A stretch of 64,000 nt of DNA from Bisgaard Taxon 45. Its GTDB lineage: Bacteria; Pseudomonadota; Gammaproteobacteria; Enterobacterales; Pasteurellaceae. Below, piece after piece: positions 28,946-38,517 of this stretch. The position numbers were made by a program, and so were the translations under genes. The DNA lies in assembly GCA_030783905.1 (NCBI GenBank), contig JAQAHH010000002.1, forward strand, positions 124,001 through 188,000, read 5' to 3'. Positions within the stretch are counted from its first letter, which is position 1. Every line of letters starts with the position of its first letter. The notes beneath the pieces are model-generated. The model was not told the DNA's origin, ran no database searches, and saw only the letters and a list, made by a program, of their open reading frames with translations.

Positions 28946-29674
28946 TTACCAACGATCTAATGGATGTGACCAATCAATACTGATATCGCGTTGCGGTTTA
29001 TACAGTGGCTCCGGTTGCCCAAAGATTTTGCGTTCCATTGATTCTTGTTGTTCACGCATTTTTCGCTCAATTGACATCTGCTGATCACGGATCTTCTCTT
29101 CAATCGCTTGTTGCTGATCTTGGATACGCTGTTCAATCGGGTGACCAGAACGATTGTCTAAACCACGCTGACGTTTGAGCGCGTTAAAACGCTGATGATA
29201 GCGTTCTTTTAATTGGCGACATTCTGACTCGCGAATATTGGTCAGATCATGCTTTAACTGCTGATATTTAAATTCAAAATAATCATAGGCTTCTGGATCA
29301 TCATAAATCACGTTGGCAGCAGATTTACCCACGATTTGTTCCAACTTTTCATGAATGATCGTTTTGACTAAATGCTTTTCCAATGCTGTCAAACGCGCAT
29401 CCTCTTGTTGCCCCAACTCAGGCAATAAACAATATTCCACATTATTTTTTGCCTGAATAAATTTATTCATTTGTTCGGTTGATATTTTGTAATAGCCCTT
29501 TTTCTCCTTTGGATAGCCACGTTGAGTTTGCGAGTCGTATGACGGTGCTAAAGCGGGCTCATAACGGGGTTTAGAAACGGGTTTACTACGAGGCTGATAA
29601 TCTGGGTATGGGTAATATGTTACACAGGCAGTTAAACCCAATGTGGCGAATAGCATAACGAATTTTTTTAACAT
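28946..29674 (-). CDS. Lipoprotein with 11-residue helical repeats (DUF5358-like)
   Basis: A lipoprotein by its signal sequence and lipobox LTAC (Cys17). A Pro/Tyr-rich linker (to residue 60) precedes a helical domain with two internal cysteines (EYCLLPEL and ESECRQL). Residues 180-223 are four successive 11-residue units of the pattern I-E-x-[RK]-[IM]-x-x-Q, a likely right-handed coiled coil or stalk. The central domain aligns by eye with the lipoprotein at 56663-57214 (shared Cys spacing, LExIxG and ECRxL/QCRLL), so the two are paralogues, perhaps of DUF5358. Function unknown; outer-membrane location is expected since Asp does not follow the Cys. Confidence 0.8.
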   Translation of the reverse strand: MLKKFVMLFATLGLTACVTYYPYPDYQPRSKPVSKPRYEPALAPSYDSQTQRGYPKEKKGYYKISTEQMNKFIQAKNNVEYCLLPELGQQEDARLTALEKHLVKTIIHEKLEQIVGKSAANVIYDDPEAYDYFEFKYQQLKHDLTNIRESECRQLKERYHQRFNALKRQRGLDNRSGHPIEQRIQDQQQAIEEKIRDQQMSIERKMREQQESMERKIFGQPEPLYKPQRDISIDWSHPLDRW

Positions 29675-29804
29675 GATTTCTTCCTATACAACTGTGATAA
29701 GCATGTCATCTTGGCGTTTTTATACGCACTGACGAAAATGTTAGATTTCTTTGACCACCATTTCATAAAATGGTTTAAAAAGAGAACACTTTTTATTAAT
29801 GCGT

Positions 29805-30269
29805 TTATTTTTCGCTCAGATACGGATCCTCAAAACCTAAAGATTGCATGATATCTGTTTCTAAGCTTTCCATTTCTTCCGCTTCGTCATCATTAATATG
29901 ATCATAGCCTAGCAAATGCAAGCTACCATGCACCACCATATGCGCCCAATGAGCCATCACAGGCTTACCTTGTTCTTGCGCCTCTTTTTCCACCACTTGG
30001 CGACAAATCACTAAATCACCTAACAAGCCTAATTCCACTTCATCAGGGCATTCAAAGGGGAAAGATAACACATTGGTTGGTTTATCTTTGCCACGATAGG
30101 TTAAATTCAGATCGTGGCTTTCTGCTTCGTCTACAATACGCACGGTCATTTCCACATCAGATAACTCAGGTTGTACCGCACGATTTGCCCAAGCTTGAAT
30201 TTGTGCCTCACTCGGTAAGTTGTTCGTATTTTCACAGGCCAGTTGTAAATCAATCATTACGTGTTTCAT
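29805..30269 (-). CDS. ybeY: Endoribonuclease YbeY (rRNA maturation factor)
   Basis: Zinc endoribonuclease for 16S rRNA 3' maturation and ribosome quality control. The metal motif [11 protein letters not shown] puts ligands at His114, His118 and His124; length 154 equals the E. coli protein. It directly follows ybeZ with no gap, as in E. coli. Confidence 0.96.
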   Translation of the reverse strand: MKHVMIDLQLACENTNNLPSEAQIQAWANRAVQPELSDVEMTVRIVDEAESHDLNLTYRGKDKPTNVLSFPFECPDEVELGLLGDLVICRQVVEKEAQEQGKPVMAHWAHMVVHGSLHLLGYDHINDDEAEEMESLETDIMQSLGFEDPYLSEK

Positions 30270-31388
30270 TTATCCGTTCTCATTTTCTGTATTTTCTGAC
30301 CGCACTTTCTCTGCGTTTTCTTTCTCAGCACGTTCTTGACGGCGCTGTGCGGCAAGCTCGGCTCGGCGGATTTCATCTTGCGCTTCCCAAGCATCATAGG
30401 CTTGCACTACTTTTGCGACCACTGGGTGACGAACAATATCTTTACTGTCAAAATAGTTAAAGCTTAATTCTGGCACCTTATTTAATACTTCAATGGCATG
30501 CCGTAAGCCAGATTTTTGGCTACGCGGTAAGTCAATTTGGGTAATATCCCCCGTGATCACCGCTTTCGAATTAAACCCAATACGAGTCAAGAACATTTTC
30601 ATCTGTTCAACGGTGGTATTTTGACTTTCATCCAAAATGATAAAGCTATCGTTTAATGTGCGCCCGCGCATATAAGCTAGAGGGGCGATTTCAATCACGT
30701 TGCGCTCCATTAATTTTTGCACACGTTCAAAACCGAGCATTTCAAACAGGGCATCATACAGTGGACGTAAATAAGGCTCGATTTTTTGCCCTAAATCACC
30801 GGGTAAGAAACCTAATTTCTCCCCTGCTTCTACCGCAGGTCGAGTGAGTAACACTCGGCGTACCTCTTGCTTTTCGAGTGCTTCCACCGCGGCGGCCACG
30901 GCTAAAAATGTTTTCCCCGTGCCCGCTGGTCCAATGCCAAAACTGATATCATGACGGAAAATATTATGCAGATATTGAACTTGATTTGGACCTCGCGGTT
31001 TAATTAGGCCCCGTTTGGTTTTAATCGACGAGGCATACACGCTGCTTTCTTCACGTTTCTCGCCCGTTTCTTGCACTAAAATGCGACTTTCTTGAAGAGC
31101 AATATGCACATCTTCTAAATCAAGCTCACGAATCTGTCCACGCACAGGCGCCGTTTCTAGATACAAAACTTGAATTAAGTTGACCGCGCTTTTTAGCAAT
31201 TTCGCATGATGAGGTTTCTGTTCTGCCTCATTCGATTGAATGGTAAAGGTAAAATTACGGCGAGATATGGTTAAATTCAATGATTTTTCAATCAGTTGTA
31301 AATTGCCTTCATATGCCCCGCATAAGGCTTGTAAACGTGCATTGTCTTGCGGTTCAAGCGTAAATGTTTCCGTGAGTAACTCAGTCAA
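30270..31388 (-). CDS. ybeZ: PhoH-like ATPase YbeZ
   Basis: PhoH-family P-loop protein that works with YbeY on RNA. A short N-terminal KH-like region (about residues 15-100) precedes the PhoH domain with Walker A GPAGTGKTFLA and Walker B IILDESQNTT. A charged, Ala/Glu/Arg-rich tail (after residue about 340) is likely disordered. Length 372 is similar to E. coli YbeZ (about 359). It forms a two-gene unit with ybeY, separated from corC-lnt. Confidence 0.94.
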   Translation of the reverse strand: MTELLTETFTLEPQDNARLQALCGAYEGNLQLIEKSLNLTISRRNFTFTIQSNEAEQKPHHAKLLKSAVNLIQVLYLETAPVRGQIRELDLEDVHIALQESRILVQETGEKREESSVYASSIKTKRGLIKPRGPNQVQYLHNIFRHDISFGIGPAGTGKTFLAVAAAVEALEKQEVRRVLLTRPAVEAGEKLGFLPGDLGQKIEPYLRPLYDALFEMLGFERVQKLMERNVIEIAPLAYMRGRTLNDSFIILDESQNTTVEQMKMFLTRIGFNSKAVITGDITQIDLPRSQKSGLRHAIEVLNKVPELSFNYFDSKDIVRHPVVAKVVQAYDAWEAQDEIRRAELAAQRRQERAEKENAEKVRSENTENENG

Positions 31389-31581
31389 TGTGAAACCTCA
31401 AAAGTAAATAAAGAAAACTTACGGTATTGTAAAGAGATTATAGACAATTTGCTAGGTAAGATTTTATCCAACCCCGAGCATACAACCGCACAAAAACAAG
31501 TCTTTTTTCACCTCATCTGCTCGCTTTTCAGTTATGATAACCAGCATGGTTTATGATCAGTACACAATTTGGGGAGGCATG

Positions 31582-32412
31582 ATGACGTTGACAGCAACCA
31601 CGCTACCGGCCACTTTTCCACGACCGACTGAAGTGCAATACTTAGTTTGTTGTGATATGGACGAAACCTATATTCCTTACCAACCTGAGAAGCAAGCAAC
31701 AAGCGGAATCAAGGAATTAGAACATTTCCTGTTACAAGAAGGTGAGAAAAAAGGCATCCTGCTCGGTTGGATAACGGGTACGAATAAAGTTTCCGCTTTA
31801 CGTAAAGCTAACCGTATGATTTCACGTAGTCCACATTTTTTATGTTGTAGTTTAGGAACGGAATTTTATTGGATCAAAGCAGGAAAATTAGTGCCATCAG
31901 AAACCTGGCAAAAACGTCTTGCTACATCAGGTTATCAGCAACAAAAAGTTGATCAGCTTGTTGAGCAAATTCTTGCGCAAGGCATCACTTTAAAGAGGCA
32001 ACCTGAAGATTATCAAGGACCTTATAAAACCAGCTTTCATTATTTGATCAAAGATAACATGGAAAATGATTTTGCGCGGATACGTATGCTAGCCGAGCAA
32101 GCGCAACTGAACGTGGTTATCACAAAAGCGAATCCTGCGGTGGGTGATCCTGGCGACAGTTACGATGTGGAATTTATTCCGACATGCTGTGGCAAAGATC
32201 AGGCGGTGCGCTTTTTAATGGAGGAATTGCGACTCAACAAAGAGCAAGTCTTGGCTTTTGGCGACAGTGCGAATGATTTTGCTATGTTTGCGGTGGCAGG
32301 ACACGGCTATCTGGTCTCTAATGCGGAGCAAAGTGCAATTGAGCAGTATGGCAAATGCTTAGATAAACCTTATTGTCACGGCATTTTGAGTATTCTTAGT
32401 CAGTTAAAATAA
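31582..32412 (+). CDS. HAD-superfamily phosphatase, sucrose-phosphatase-like subfamily
   Basis: A cytoplasmic HAD hydrolase: motif I CDMDETYIPY (nucleophile Asp followed by acid/base Asp), motif II TGTN, motif III Lys (CGKDQAVRF) and motif IV GDSANDFAMF. The C2B cap and overall pattern resemble sucrose-6-phosphate phosphatase and NtdB-like sugar phosphatases, but the substrate cannot be told from sequence. I start it at the ATG at 31582 (277 residues), 4 bases after GGGGAGG; an ATG 3 bases earlier is too close, and one at 31534 has no ribosome site. It is a single gene between divergent ybeZ and convergent gshF, with its own terminator. Confidence 0.8.
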   Translation: MTLTATTLPATFPRPTEVQYLVCCDMDETYIPYQPEKQATSGIKELEHFLLQEGEKKGILLGWITGTNKVSALRKANRMISRSPHFLCCSLGTEFYWIKAGKLVPSETWQKRLATSGYQQQKVDQLVEQILAQGITLKRQPEDYQGPYKTSFHYLIKDNMENDFARIRMLAEQAQLNVVITKANPAVGDPGDSYDVEFIPTCCGKDQAVRFLMEELRLNKEQVLAFGDSANDFAMFAVAGHGYLVSNAEQSAIEQYGKCLDKPYCHGILSILSQLK

Positions 32413-32428
32413 GCAATAACCCGATAAC

Positions 32429-32455
32429 AAAGGCGAACAGCAGTTCGCCTTTATC
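32429..32455 (+). terminator. Terminator after the HAD phosphatase gene
   Basis: A 10-bp stem AAAGGCGAAC / GTTCGCCTTT (loop AGCA) followed by ATCTTG; it lies between convergent genes. Confidence 0.7.
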
Positions 32456-32470
32456 TTGCATTTTGTGATG

Positions 32471-34744
32471 TTATCTCACTTCAGGAAACAGCATCTTAAT
32501 GACATGCTGGGTTAAACGACGGGATTGTCCCGCATAAGGAAAAATATGCATCATCATCATCGGATTAAAATTCGCTTCAATCACCCCCCAAGAATGCAAA
32601 TGTGGCTGTGCAGGTTGTTTCAAGTCCGGAATAATCAGATCCACCCCGCACACTGCCGCCCCCATGGCTTTGCTAATCCCCACCGCTAATTGTTTATAGC
32701 TTTCATGCATCTCATCAGTCATATCAATGGAATCCCCCCCTGTACTGATATTAGAATTAGCACGTAATTGTACAAGCTGATCTTTAGCAGGAATCGAATC
32801 AATCGTTAAACCTTGCTCTTTAAGCTGTAATTGTTCAATTTCACCTAAGGCAATTTTTTTCAATGGGGTACGGCTCCCATCACCCCGTAACGGATGATCA
32901 TTTTTCATCGCAACAAGCTCTGCCACGGAATGTACACCATCTCCCACCACATTGGCTGGTACACGTAACAATACCGCTAAGGTTTCCTCACCTAACACAA
33001 AGAAACGATATTCTGTTCCCACTAAATACTCTTCCACCATCACTTCTTTGTCTTCACGGAACGCAATGTCTAGCGCTTTAGCAAAATCCTCACGATGTTG
33101 TACTCCTTGTTGGAAAATAGTAATGCCTAAACCATAGTTGGTGGATTTTGGTTTAATCACCACCGCACGGTTTTCAAATAAAGCATAACTCGCCACCGCT
33201 TTTTCTAAACAGGTAAATTCGACACTTTGTGGTACATTAAAACCCGCTTTTTGGAGAACCTTTTTAGTGACTACTTTATTTTCCATAATTAACGGTGAAA
33301 TATAACTGTCATGCGAGGTCATGTTGCCATTTTTCACATACTCAATATGATCACCGTGTTGTAAACATAAGAATTGATCATTTTCATCCAGAATCTCCGT
33401 ATGAATCCCTTTTTGAATCAAATCAAATAATAAGGCTTGGGTGGAAAGCTCCATATTATCGAAAGCAGATAAGGCATAAAAACGCTCGAAAGCTTGGGCT
33501 TTGTATTGTTGTGCAAGTTGGGCACCTAACTGCTGATAACTGCCCACTTGCTCAATCGCCTGCACTAAGCGGCCTGCTACCGTTTTACTTGGATCCGTGA
33601 ATTGAGTTAATTTCTCTTTCACAATCTCAAACAATTCCGGCTCTGCGCCGATTTTCTCTAACATCGCCAGCAAGGCTAATAAGACCAATTCGCCTTCGAC
33701 AGCATAGGCGGTTTTGTCTAACGGATGTTCAAAGGCGACTTCAGCTAAACGCGCTTTACCCAATTCCACCTCTTCTTGAGAAGCCGTTTCATCCATCCAA
33801 ATCATGAATAAAGCAAACACATGGATAAACTTCGCATCCTTTAAGCTAATGCCATAACGTTCGAATGGGTTTAAATCAAATAAACGGAACTCCAGATATT
33901 GAATTCCCGTTGTCAACAATTCACGCGCTTTTTTCGCACCACGCAAGCGCACATTCGAATAAAATTCTTTTTCAGCAATTAATTTACCCGTTGATACCCA
34001 ATGCTCTAACGTTTCAACATATTTTTCCACACTGTCAAAAGAGACCTTAATTTCAGGATCATTGACATAACCGTATTGACTCGAACGCAAACTGCGTACA
34101 AATTGACCTTCAGCTAAAGGCGATCCTTCCTTGAAATAAGCGGATTCGACGGTGGGTGTGGCGGCCAATAAATACAACAAAATCCATTGATAGCGTAAGA
34201 AGTTTTTTGCCATTTTCAAATATAAATCATTCTGAAAATCGACCGCACTTTGATAATCTGACTGTAAGGCAAATAAACGTTGAATTAAATCGGGAGAAAG
34301 TTGGAAGTTATAATGAATCCCACTGACCATCTGCTTATTTTTACCATATGCTTTCACTAAGTATTCACGATAGGCGACATCCTCTGGATTGTCTAATTGC
34401 GCGACATGAATTTGATCTTCGGCAGGTAAGCCTGCTGGCATACTCAATGGAAAAATATATTCTTCTTCAGGTAACGAACGGTGTACCACTTCGTGAATAG
34501 CAGATAACCAACGAAACGTATCTTCCAACTTTTTATTTGGTGGCGTAATCAACTCAAGCTGACTTTCAGCAAAATCGGTTTGGATGTAAGGATGATAGCG
34601 ACGATTACCAAACAGCGCGGGATGTGGCGTCGTCACAATTGCCCCGTTTGCCAACACGCGCTGACTTTCTTTTTCTAACCCAAATGAACCCTGTTGAAAT
34701 AATAACCCTAATTGATTTTCATGAATGATGTGTTGAATTTTCAT
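32471..34744 (-). CDS. gshF: Bifunctional glutamate-cysteine ligase/glutathione synthetase
   Basis: One protein performs both steps of glutathione synthesis. The N-terminal part (to about residue 480) is a gamma-proteobacterial-type glutamate-cysteine ligase (GLEKESQRV near residue 23; SQLELITPP near 60), and the C-terminal part is an ATP-grasp domain related to D-Ala ligases (VVIKPKSTNYGLG, ANFNPMMMMH) replacing a normal GshB. The 757-residue length and sequence match my memory of the characterised P. multocida GshF. Separate gshA, which in E. coli lies between luxS/micA and yqaA, is absent from its expected place 5 kb to the right. Confidence 0.97.
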   Translation of the reverse strand: MKIQHIIHENQLGLLFQQGSFGLEKESQRVLANGAIVTTPHPALFGNRRYHPYIQTDFAESQLELITPPNKKLEDTFRWLSAIHEVVHRSLPEEEYIFPLSMPAGLPAEDQIHVAQLDNPEDVAYREYLVKAYGKNKQMVSGIHYNFQLSPDLIQRLFALQSDYQSAVDFQNDLYLKMAKNFLRYQWILLYLLAATPTVESAYFKEGSPLAEGQFVRSLRSSQYGYVNDPEIKVSFDSVEKYVETLEHWVSTGKLIAEKEFYSNVRLRGAKKARELLTTGIQYLEFRLFDLNPFERYGISLKDAKFIHVFALFMIWMDETASQEEVELGKARLAEVAFEHPLDKTAYAVEGELVLLALLAMLEKIGAEPELFEIVKEKLTQFTDPSKTVAGRLVQAIEQVGSYQQLGAQLAQQYKAQAFERFYALSAFDNMELSTQALLFDLIQKGIHTEILDENDQFLCLQHGDHIEYVKNGNMTSHDSYISPLIMENKVVTKKVLQKAGFNVPQSVEFTCLEKAVASYALFENRAVVIKPKSTNYGLGITIFQQGVQHREDFAKALDIAFREDKEVMVEEYLVGTEYRFFVLGEETLAVLLRVPANVVGDGVHSVAELVAMKNDHPLRGDGSRTPLKKIALGEIEQLQLKEQGLTIDSIPAKDQLVQLRANSNISTGGDSIDMTDEMHESYKQLAVGISKAMGAAVCGVDLIIPDLKQPAQPHLHSWGVIEANFNPMMMMHIFPYAGQSRRLTQHVIKMLFPEVR

Positions 34745-34886
34745 TTGCTTTCCTTCAGATAAATGCGGTTAACCAGCTAAAATGGATAAAACTTAATCGG
34801 CAAAATAAAATGTTGTTGGATTGTAGCCTAATCAATTCATCAGCAGAACAAACAAATTGTACTAAAGCGTAGTGGAAAATAGGACG

Positions 34887-35795
34887 TCAAGTACGGATTC
34901 TTAAACATAAAATACAGCCCAAAAGCACACATAACGCGCCGATACCTTGGTAAACGCTCATCACCTCTCCTAAAGTAATATACCCTACCAATGCGGTTGA
35001 AATAGGAACTAATAATTGAATCACATTAAATCGCACAATCCCTTGTGTTTTCACAATAAAAAAAGCCAATAACATGCCTGTCATCATACCATACACACCC
35101 GCCAAACTTAATTCAACAAGTGCCCCCACACTGACCTCAGTTAAATCAAAAAAGATCTCACTTTTCAACGCCCAAACCAAGTATATCATGCCAGATAAAA
35201 ATGCCGTGAATGCACTCATCACGATCACATTAGTACCTCTCGCCACTTGCTTTACGACTAAGTTTTGAATTGATTGGATGACAATAGCCAAAGTTAAAAA
35301 AAGCGCCCCTAACAAAAAATCCTTGTCTGATGCGTTGTGTTGCCCATGCAACACAAACAATAAAGACCCTAAGATCAATATCACACAGCCCACTGCGAAT
35401 TGACGTTGCGCCACTTTTTTTCTTTCATCTTGATAAATGAGTGCGGCGAGTAAAATCGAAACTGGCATCGCCAGTACGCCAAAAATACTGCCCGATAAAG
35501 CGGAGGTATATTTCATCCCCTGAATAAAAAAGTACATGTTGGCGGTCATAAAACCCGCGAGCAAGAGAAGGGAGAATAATATTTTAGGATGATGTAAAAC
35601 GCGACTGAGTTCCGCATGATAATAAAACACACTGACCAAAAGAAAAACGCTGCCCCCCGAGAGAAAGCGAACAGCGTTATTATTTAACGTATCAAAGTGA
35701 ATGCTCATATAGCGCAGAATGGGAAAGCCCAGTCCCATTAATGCCACATAGCTTAGACAAACCAAGTTATCACGACTGATAGCATGTTTAGCCAT
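34887..35795 (-). CDS. EamA/DMT-family transporter
   Basis: An inner-membrane protein of 302 residues with about ten hydrophobic segments in two EamA repeats ([15 protein letters not shown] early; [17 protein letters not shown] late, the typical helix 9 Pro/Gly/Glu pattern). The family exports or exchanges metabolites; the substrate is not deducible. It ends 12 bases before the bamC frame on the same strand (bamC upstream), so it may be a downstream member of a dapA-bamC-eamA unit. Confidence 0.87.
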   Translation of the reverse strand: MAKHAISRDNLVCLSYVALMGLGFPILRYMSIHFDTLNNNAVRFLSGGSVFLLVSVFYYHAELSRVLHHPKILFSLLLLAGFMTANMYFFIQGMKYTSALSGSIFGVLAMPVSILLAALIYQDERKKVAQRQFAVGCVILILGSLLFVLHGQHNASDKDFLLGALFLTLAIVIQSIQNLVVKQVARGTNVIVMSAFTAFLSGMIYLVWALKSEIFFDLTEVSVGALVELSLAGVYGMMTGMLLAFFIVKTQGIVRFNVIQLLVPISTALVGYITLGEVMSVYQGIGALCVLLGCILCLRIRT

Positions 35796-35807
35796 TGCGG
35801 TGTGAGG

Positions 35808-36821
35808 CTATTTTGCTAATAAATTTTGTAATGCTTGATACACTGCTTGCGATTGTGCACCTGATAATGCATTTCCCTCATCATCAGTCATCACCACTGC
35901 ACTTTGTCTGCCTAAGGCACTTAACTGCATAAAGTAAGTCCCTTTTTTCAAACCGGTATCCCCTTCTGTACGACCAAATGGCCACCACCAACTTTTTGCA
36001 CCTGCGGGGCTATATTTTAACTCGCGCACCCCACGCCCCATCATGTCGTCTTTAATATCAAATTCAAGTTGTGGTAAGACCTGTCCTAGTTTTGTCCAAG
36101 CATGATTAAAAGGGGCACCTAATATCAATGCCGTTCTGCCATTACTGTCTTTACCTAAGGTCGATTGAATTGGCATCAATCCACTGTTATTTAACTCTCG
36201 CACTTGTTTACGATAAGCAGCATCTAATTCACCAACAAGCTGATTTAAGCGATCGGAACTATAACGTTGTTTATCGGCCAAATTCGGACTAAATACCACT
36301 TCATCACGTTTCATTTGTAAAATAGAAACAAACAGTGCACTATAATTGCCGGAACTCACTTGTTCAATTTCATAACGCACTTGCGTATCACCAATTTCAT
36401 CAGAACGCCCCGTTGGTGCCCAATCTGTTGTCATCTTATCGTTTGTTAATTGATAACCAATGCCCTGTTCCTTTAACAAGCGTGCGACTTGTTGAAGATT
36501 ATACACCGCGCTTTTTTCGAGAGGATAAGCAATTAATGCTCGTTGCCCATCAAATTGGGCGATCGAATTTTGAATAATCGCTAAAGGGGTTTCTGGTGGA
36601 CGTATATCCACTTGATCCGCTTTTTTCAATTTCACTTGGGGAAGTTGATAAGTGGTATCCTGCTTGGGCAAATTCACCCCCGCCGTATTCAATGGTGCGA
36701 AGAGCGGTAATGCGGCATCTGATTTTTGATAAGTATCGTTGGCCTGCTGTTTACTTTCATTACTGGCTGAGCAAGCTACCAATGTCGTCACGAGCACAAC
36801 AGGGAATAACCACTTTTTCAT
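35808..36821 (-). CDS. bamC: Outer-membrane assembly lipoprotein BamC (NlpB)
   Basis: Accessory lipoprotein of the BAM complex. Lipobox LVAC with Cys17; the N-terminal unstructured segment is followed by two helix-grip domains, the first around residues 95-200 and the second around 225-335. Length 337 is like E. coli (344). Gene order dapA-bamC is the same as in E. coli. Confidence 0.93.
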   Translation of the reverse strand: MKKWLFPVVLVTTLVACSASNESKQQANDTYQKSDAALPLFAPLNTAGVNLPKQDTTYQLPQVKLKKADQVDIRPPETPLAIIQNSIAQFDGQRALIAYPLEKSAVYNLQQVARLLKEQGIGYQLTNDKMTTDWAPTGRSDEIGDTQVRYEIEQVSSGNYSALFVSILQMKRDEVVFSPNLADKQRYSSDRLNQLVGELDAAYRKQVRELNNSGLMPIQSTLGKDSNGRTALILGAPFNHAWTKLGQVLPQLEFDIKDDMMGRGVRELKYSPAGAKSWWWPFGRTEGDTGLKKGTYFMQLSALGRQSAVVMTDDEGNALSGAQSQAVYQALQNLLAK

Positions 36822-36928
36822 AACTATTTTCCTTAATAATAAATTTTTTCAACGCTACCGCACTTTGACAACAAGATAATAGCAAAGTTTAAACAGACTT
36901 GAGTATCATCATGTCCCATTACTTCAGG

Positions 36929-37825
36929 CTACAACAAGCCTGCAATGTTTAATGCTTCTTCTACTTTAGGTTGCAGATGTTCACTCAGGGTTGTAAGAGG
37001 TAAACGTAAGGTTGGGCTATCAATCAACCCTAAACGATACGCTGCCCATTTCACAGGAATCGGATTCGATTCCACAAACAGATTTTTATGTAACGCCATT
37101 AAGCGTTCATTAATTTTCTCGGCTTCGTCAAATTGGCCATTCAATGCGAGATGACACATTTTTGCCATATCAGCAGCTGCCACATTATTGGTGACCGAAA
37201 TCACCCCTTGACCACCTAATTTGATGGATTCTAACCCTGTGGCATCGTCACCACTTAAGAAAATAAACGCATCACCTGCTAATTCTTTGATTTTTTTCAC
37301 ACGACTCAAATCACCGGTGGCTTCTTTCACTGCCACAATATTTTCCACTTTTGACAAACGTGCGATAGTTTCAGGTAATAAATCACTGCCGGTACGGCTT
37401 GGTACGTTATATAAGATCTGTGGTAAATCAGTGCACTCTGCAATAGCTTTGAAATGCTGATACATTCCTTCTTGAGTCGGCTTATTATAATAAGGCACTA
37501 CAGAAAGACAGCCCGCGACACCACTATCATTTAATAGTTTAGTCATCACAATGGCCTCACTGGTGGCATTGGCGCCGGCTCCTGCAATCACGGGAATACG
37601 TCCATCAGCAAACTCAACCGTTTTTAAAATCGTTTTCACATTCTCATCAATACTTAAGGTTGCGGCTTCCCCTGTCGTACCGACAGACACAATCGCATCC
37701 GTACCTGCAGCAATATGATGTTCCACTAAACTTTTTAATCTGACAAAATCAATTTCACCAGAACTATCCATTGGGGTCACGATGGCAACGATACTGCCCG
37801 AGAAGAGATAATTGTTTGCTGACAT
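36929..37825 (-). CDS. dapA: 4-hydroxy-tetrahydrodipicolinate synthase
   Basis: Condenses pyruvate with aspartate semialdehyde, first committed step to diaminopimelate and lysine. The Schiff-base lysine is Lys167 (VAVKEATG), with Tyr139 (LYNVPSRTG) and Arg144 at the expected spacing. Length 298 (E. coli 292). Divergent from bcp; I saw no lysine riboswitch in the 174-base gap. Confidence 0.97.
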   Translation of the reverse strand: MSANNYLFSGSIVAIVTPMDSSGEIDFVRLKSLVEHHIAAGTDAIVSVGTTGEAATLSIDENVKTILKTVEFADGRIPVIAGAGANATSEAIVMTKLLNDSGVAGCLSVVPYYNKPTQEGMYQHFKAIAECTDLPQILYNVPSRTGSDLLPETIARLSKVENIVAVKEATGDLSRVKKIKELAGDAFIFLSGDDATGLESIKLGGQGVISVTNNVAAADMAKMCHLALNGQFDEAEKINERLMALHKNLFVESNPIPVKWAAYRLGLIDSPTLRLPLTTLSEHLQPKVEEALNIAGLL

Positions 37826-37999
37826 ACAGCCTCCTGAAAATATTTATTAATTATAAATAGCTGTCATTTTTGCAATGAATTCACTATATTGGTGTTGAGT
37901 TTGCTTGTAAATTTCGATTTAAGATCGCTAAAATAACTCGGATTTGCAAGTAATTTTTTTAATTTTTTCGATAAACTTATTTTTCAACAGAGGATTTTC

Positions 38000-38467
38000 A
38001 TGAAAACCTTATCCGTCGGCGAAAGTGCGCCACAATTTAGTTTGCTTAATCAGTGCAAACAAAGCATCGCTCTAAATCAATTTGTTGGCAAAAAAGTCCT
38101 TGTTTATTTTTACCCTAAAGCCCTCACACCGGGCTGTAATACTCAAGCTTGCGGATTACGAGATAGCAAAACTGAATTAGAAAAGCATGGGGTGGTAATT
38201 TTAGGTATTAGTCCTGATAGCCCAGAAAAATTAAGTAAATTTAGTGAAAAAAAAGCCCTTAATTTTCATCTGCTCGCCGATGAGGATCATCAAGTTGCCG
38301 AACAATTTGGTGTGTGGGGAGAAAAGAAATTTTTAGGCAAAACCTATGATGGCATTCATCGCATCAGTTTTTTAATTGACGAACAAGGTAAAGTTGAGCA
38401 GGTTTTCCGCCAATTCAAAACCTCAAACCATCATCAAGTGGTGTTAGATTATTTAACTCAAAAATAA
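38000..38467 (+). CDS. bcp: Thioredoxin-dependent thiol peroxidase (Bcp/PrxQ)
   Basis: Atypical 2-Cys peroxiredoxin that reduces hydroperoxides. Peroxidatic Cys46 and resolving Cys51 sit in LTPGCNTQACGLRD, the same spacing as E. coli Bcp; length 155. Divergently paired with dapA as in E. coli (where gcvR intervenes). It ends at a perfect hairpin built from two uptake sequences. Confidence 0.96.
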   Translation: MKTLSVGESAPQFSLLNQCKQSIALNQFVGKKVLVYFYPKALTPGCNTQACGLRDSKTELEKHGVVILGISPDSPEKLSKFSEKKALNFHLLADEDHQVAEQFGVWGEKKFLGKTYDGIHRISFLIDEQGKVEQVFRQFKTSNHHQVVLDYLTQK

Positions 38468-38468
38468 A

Positions 38469-38508
38469 GGAAAAAACGACCGCACTTAATAGTGCGGTCG
38501 TTTTTTCC
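38469..38508. terminator. Terminator made of two inverted uptake sequences
   Basis: An 18-bp perfect stem with loop TAAT; each arm contains ACCGCACT/AGTGCGGT flanked by A- and T-runs. It separates the convergent bcp and purT genes and can act in both directions. Confidence 0.9.
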
Positions 38509-38517
38509 TAGAACACC

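Noticed and set aside
37826-37999. Possible lysine riboswitch before dapA
   Set aside because: The 174-base gap lacks the multi-stem core and conserved bases of the L box.
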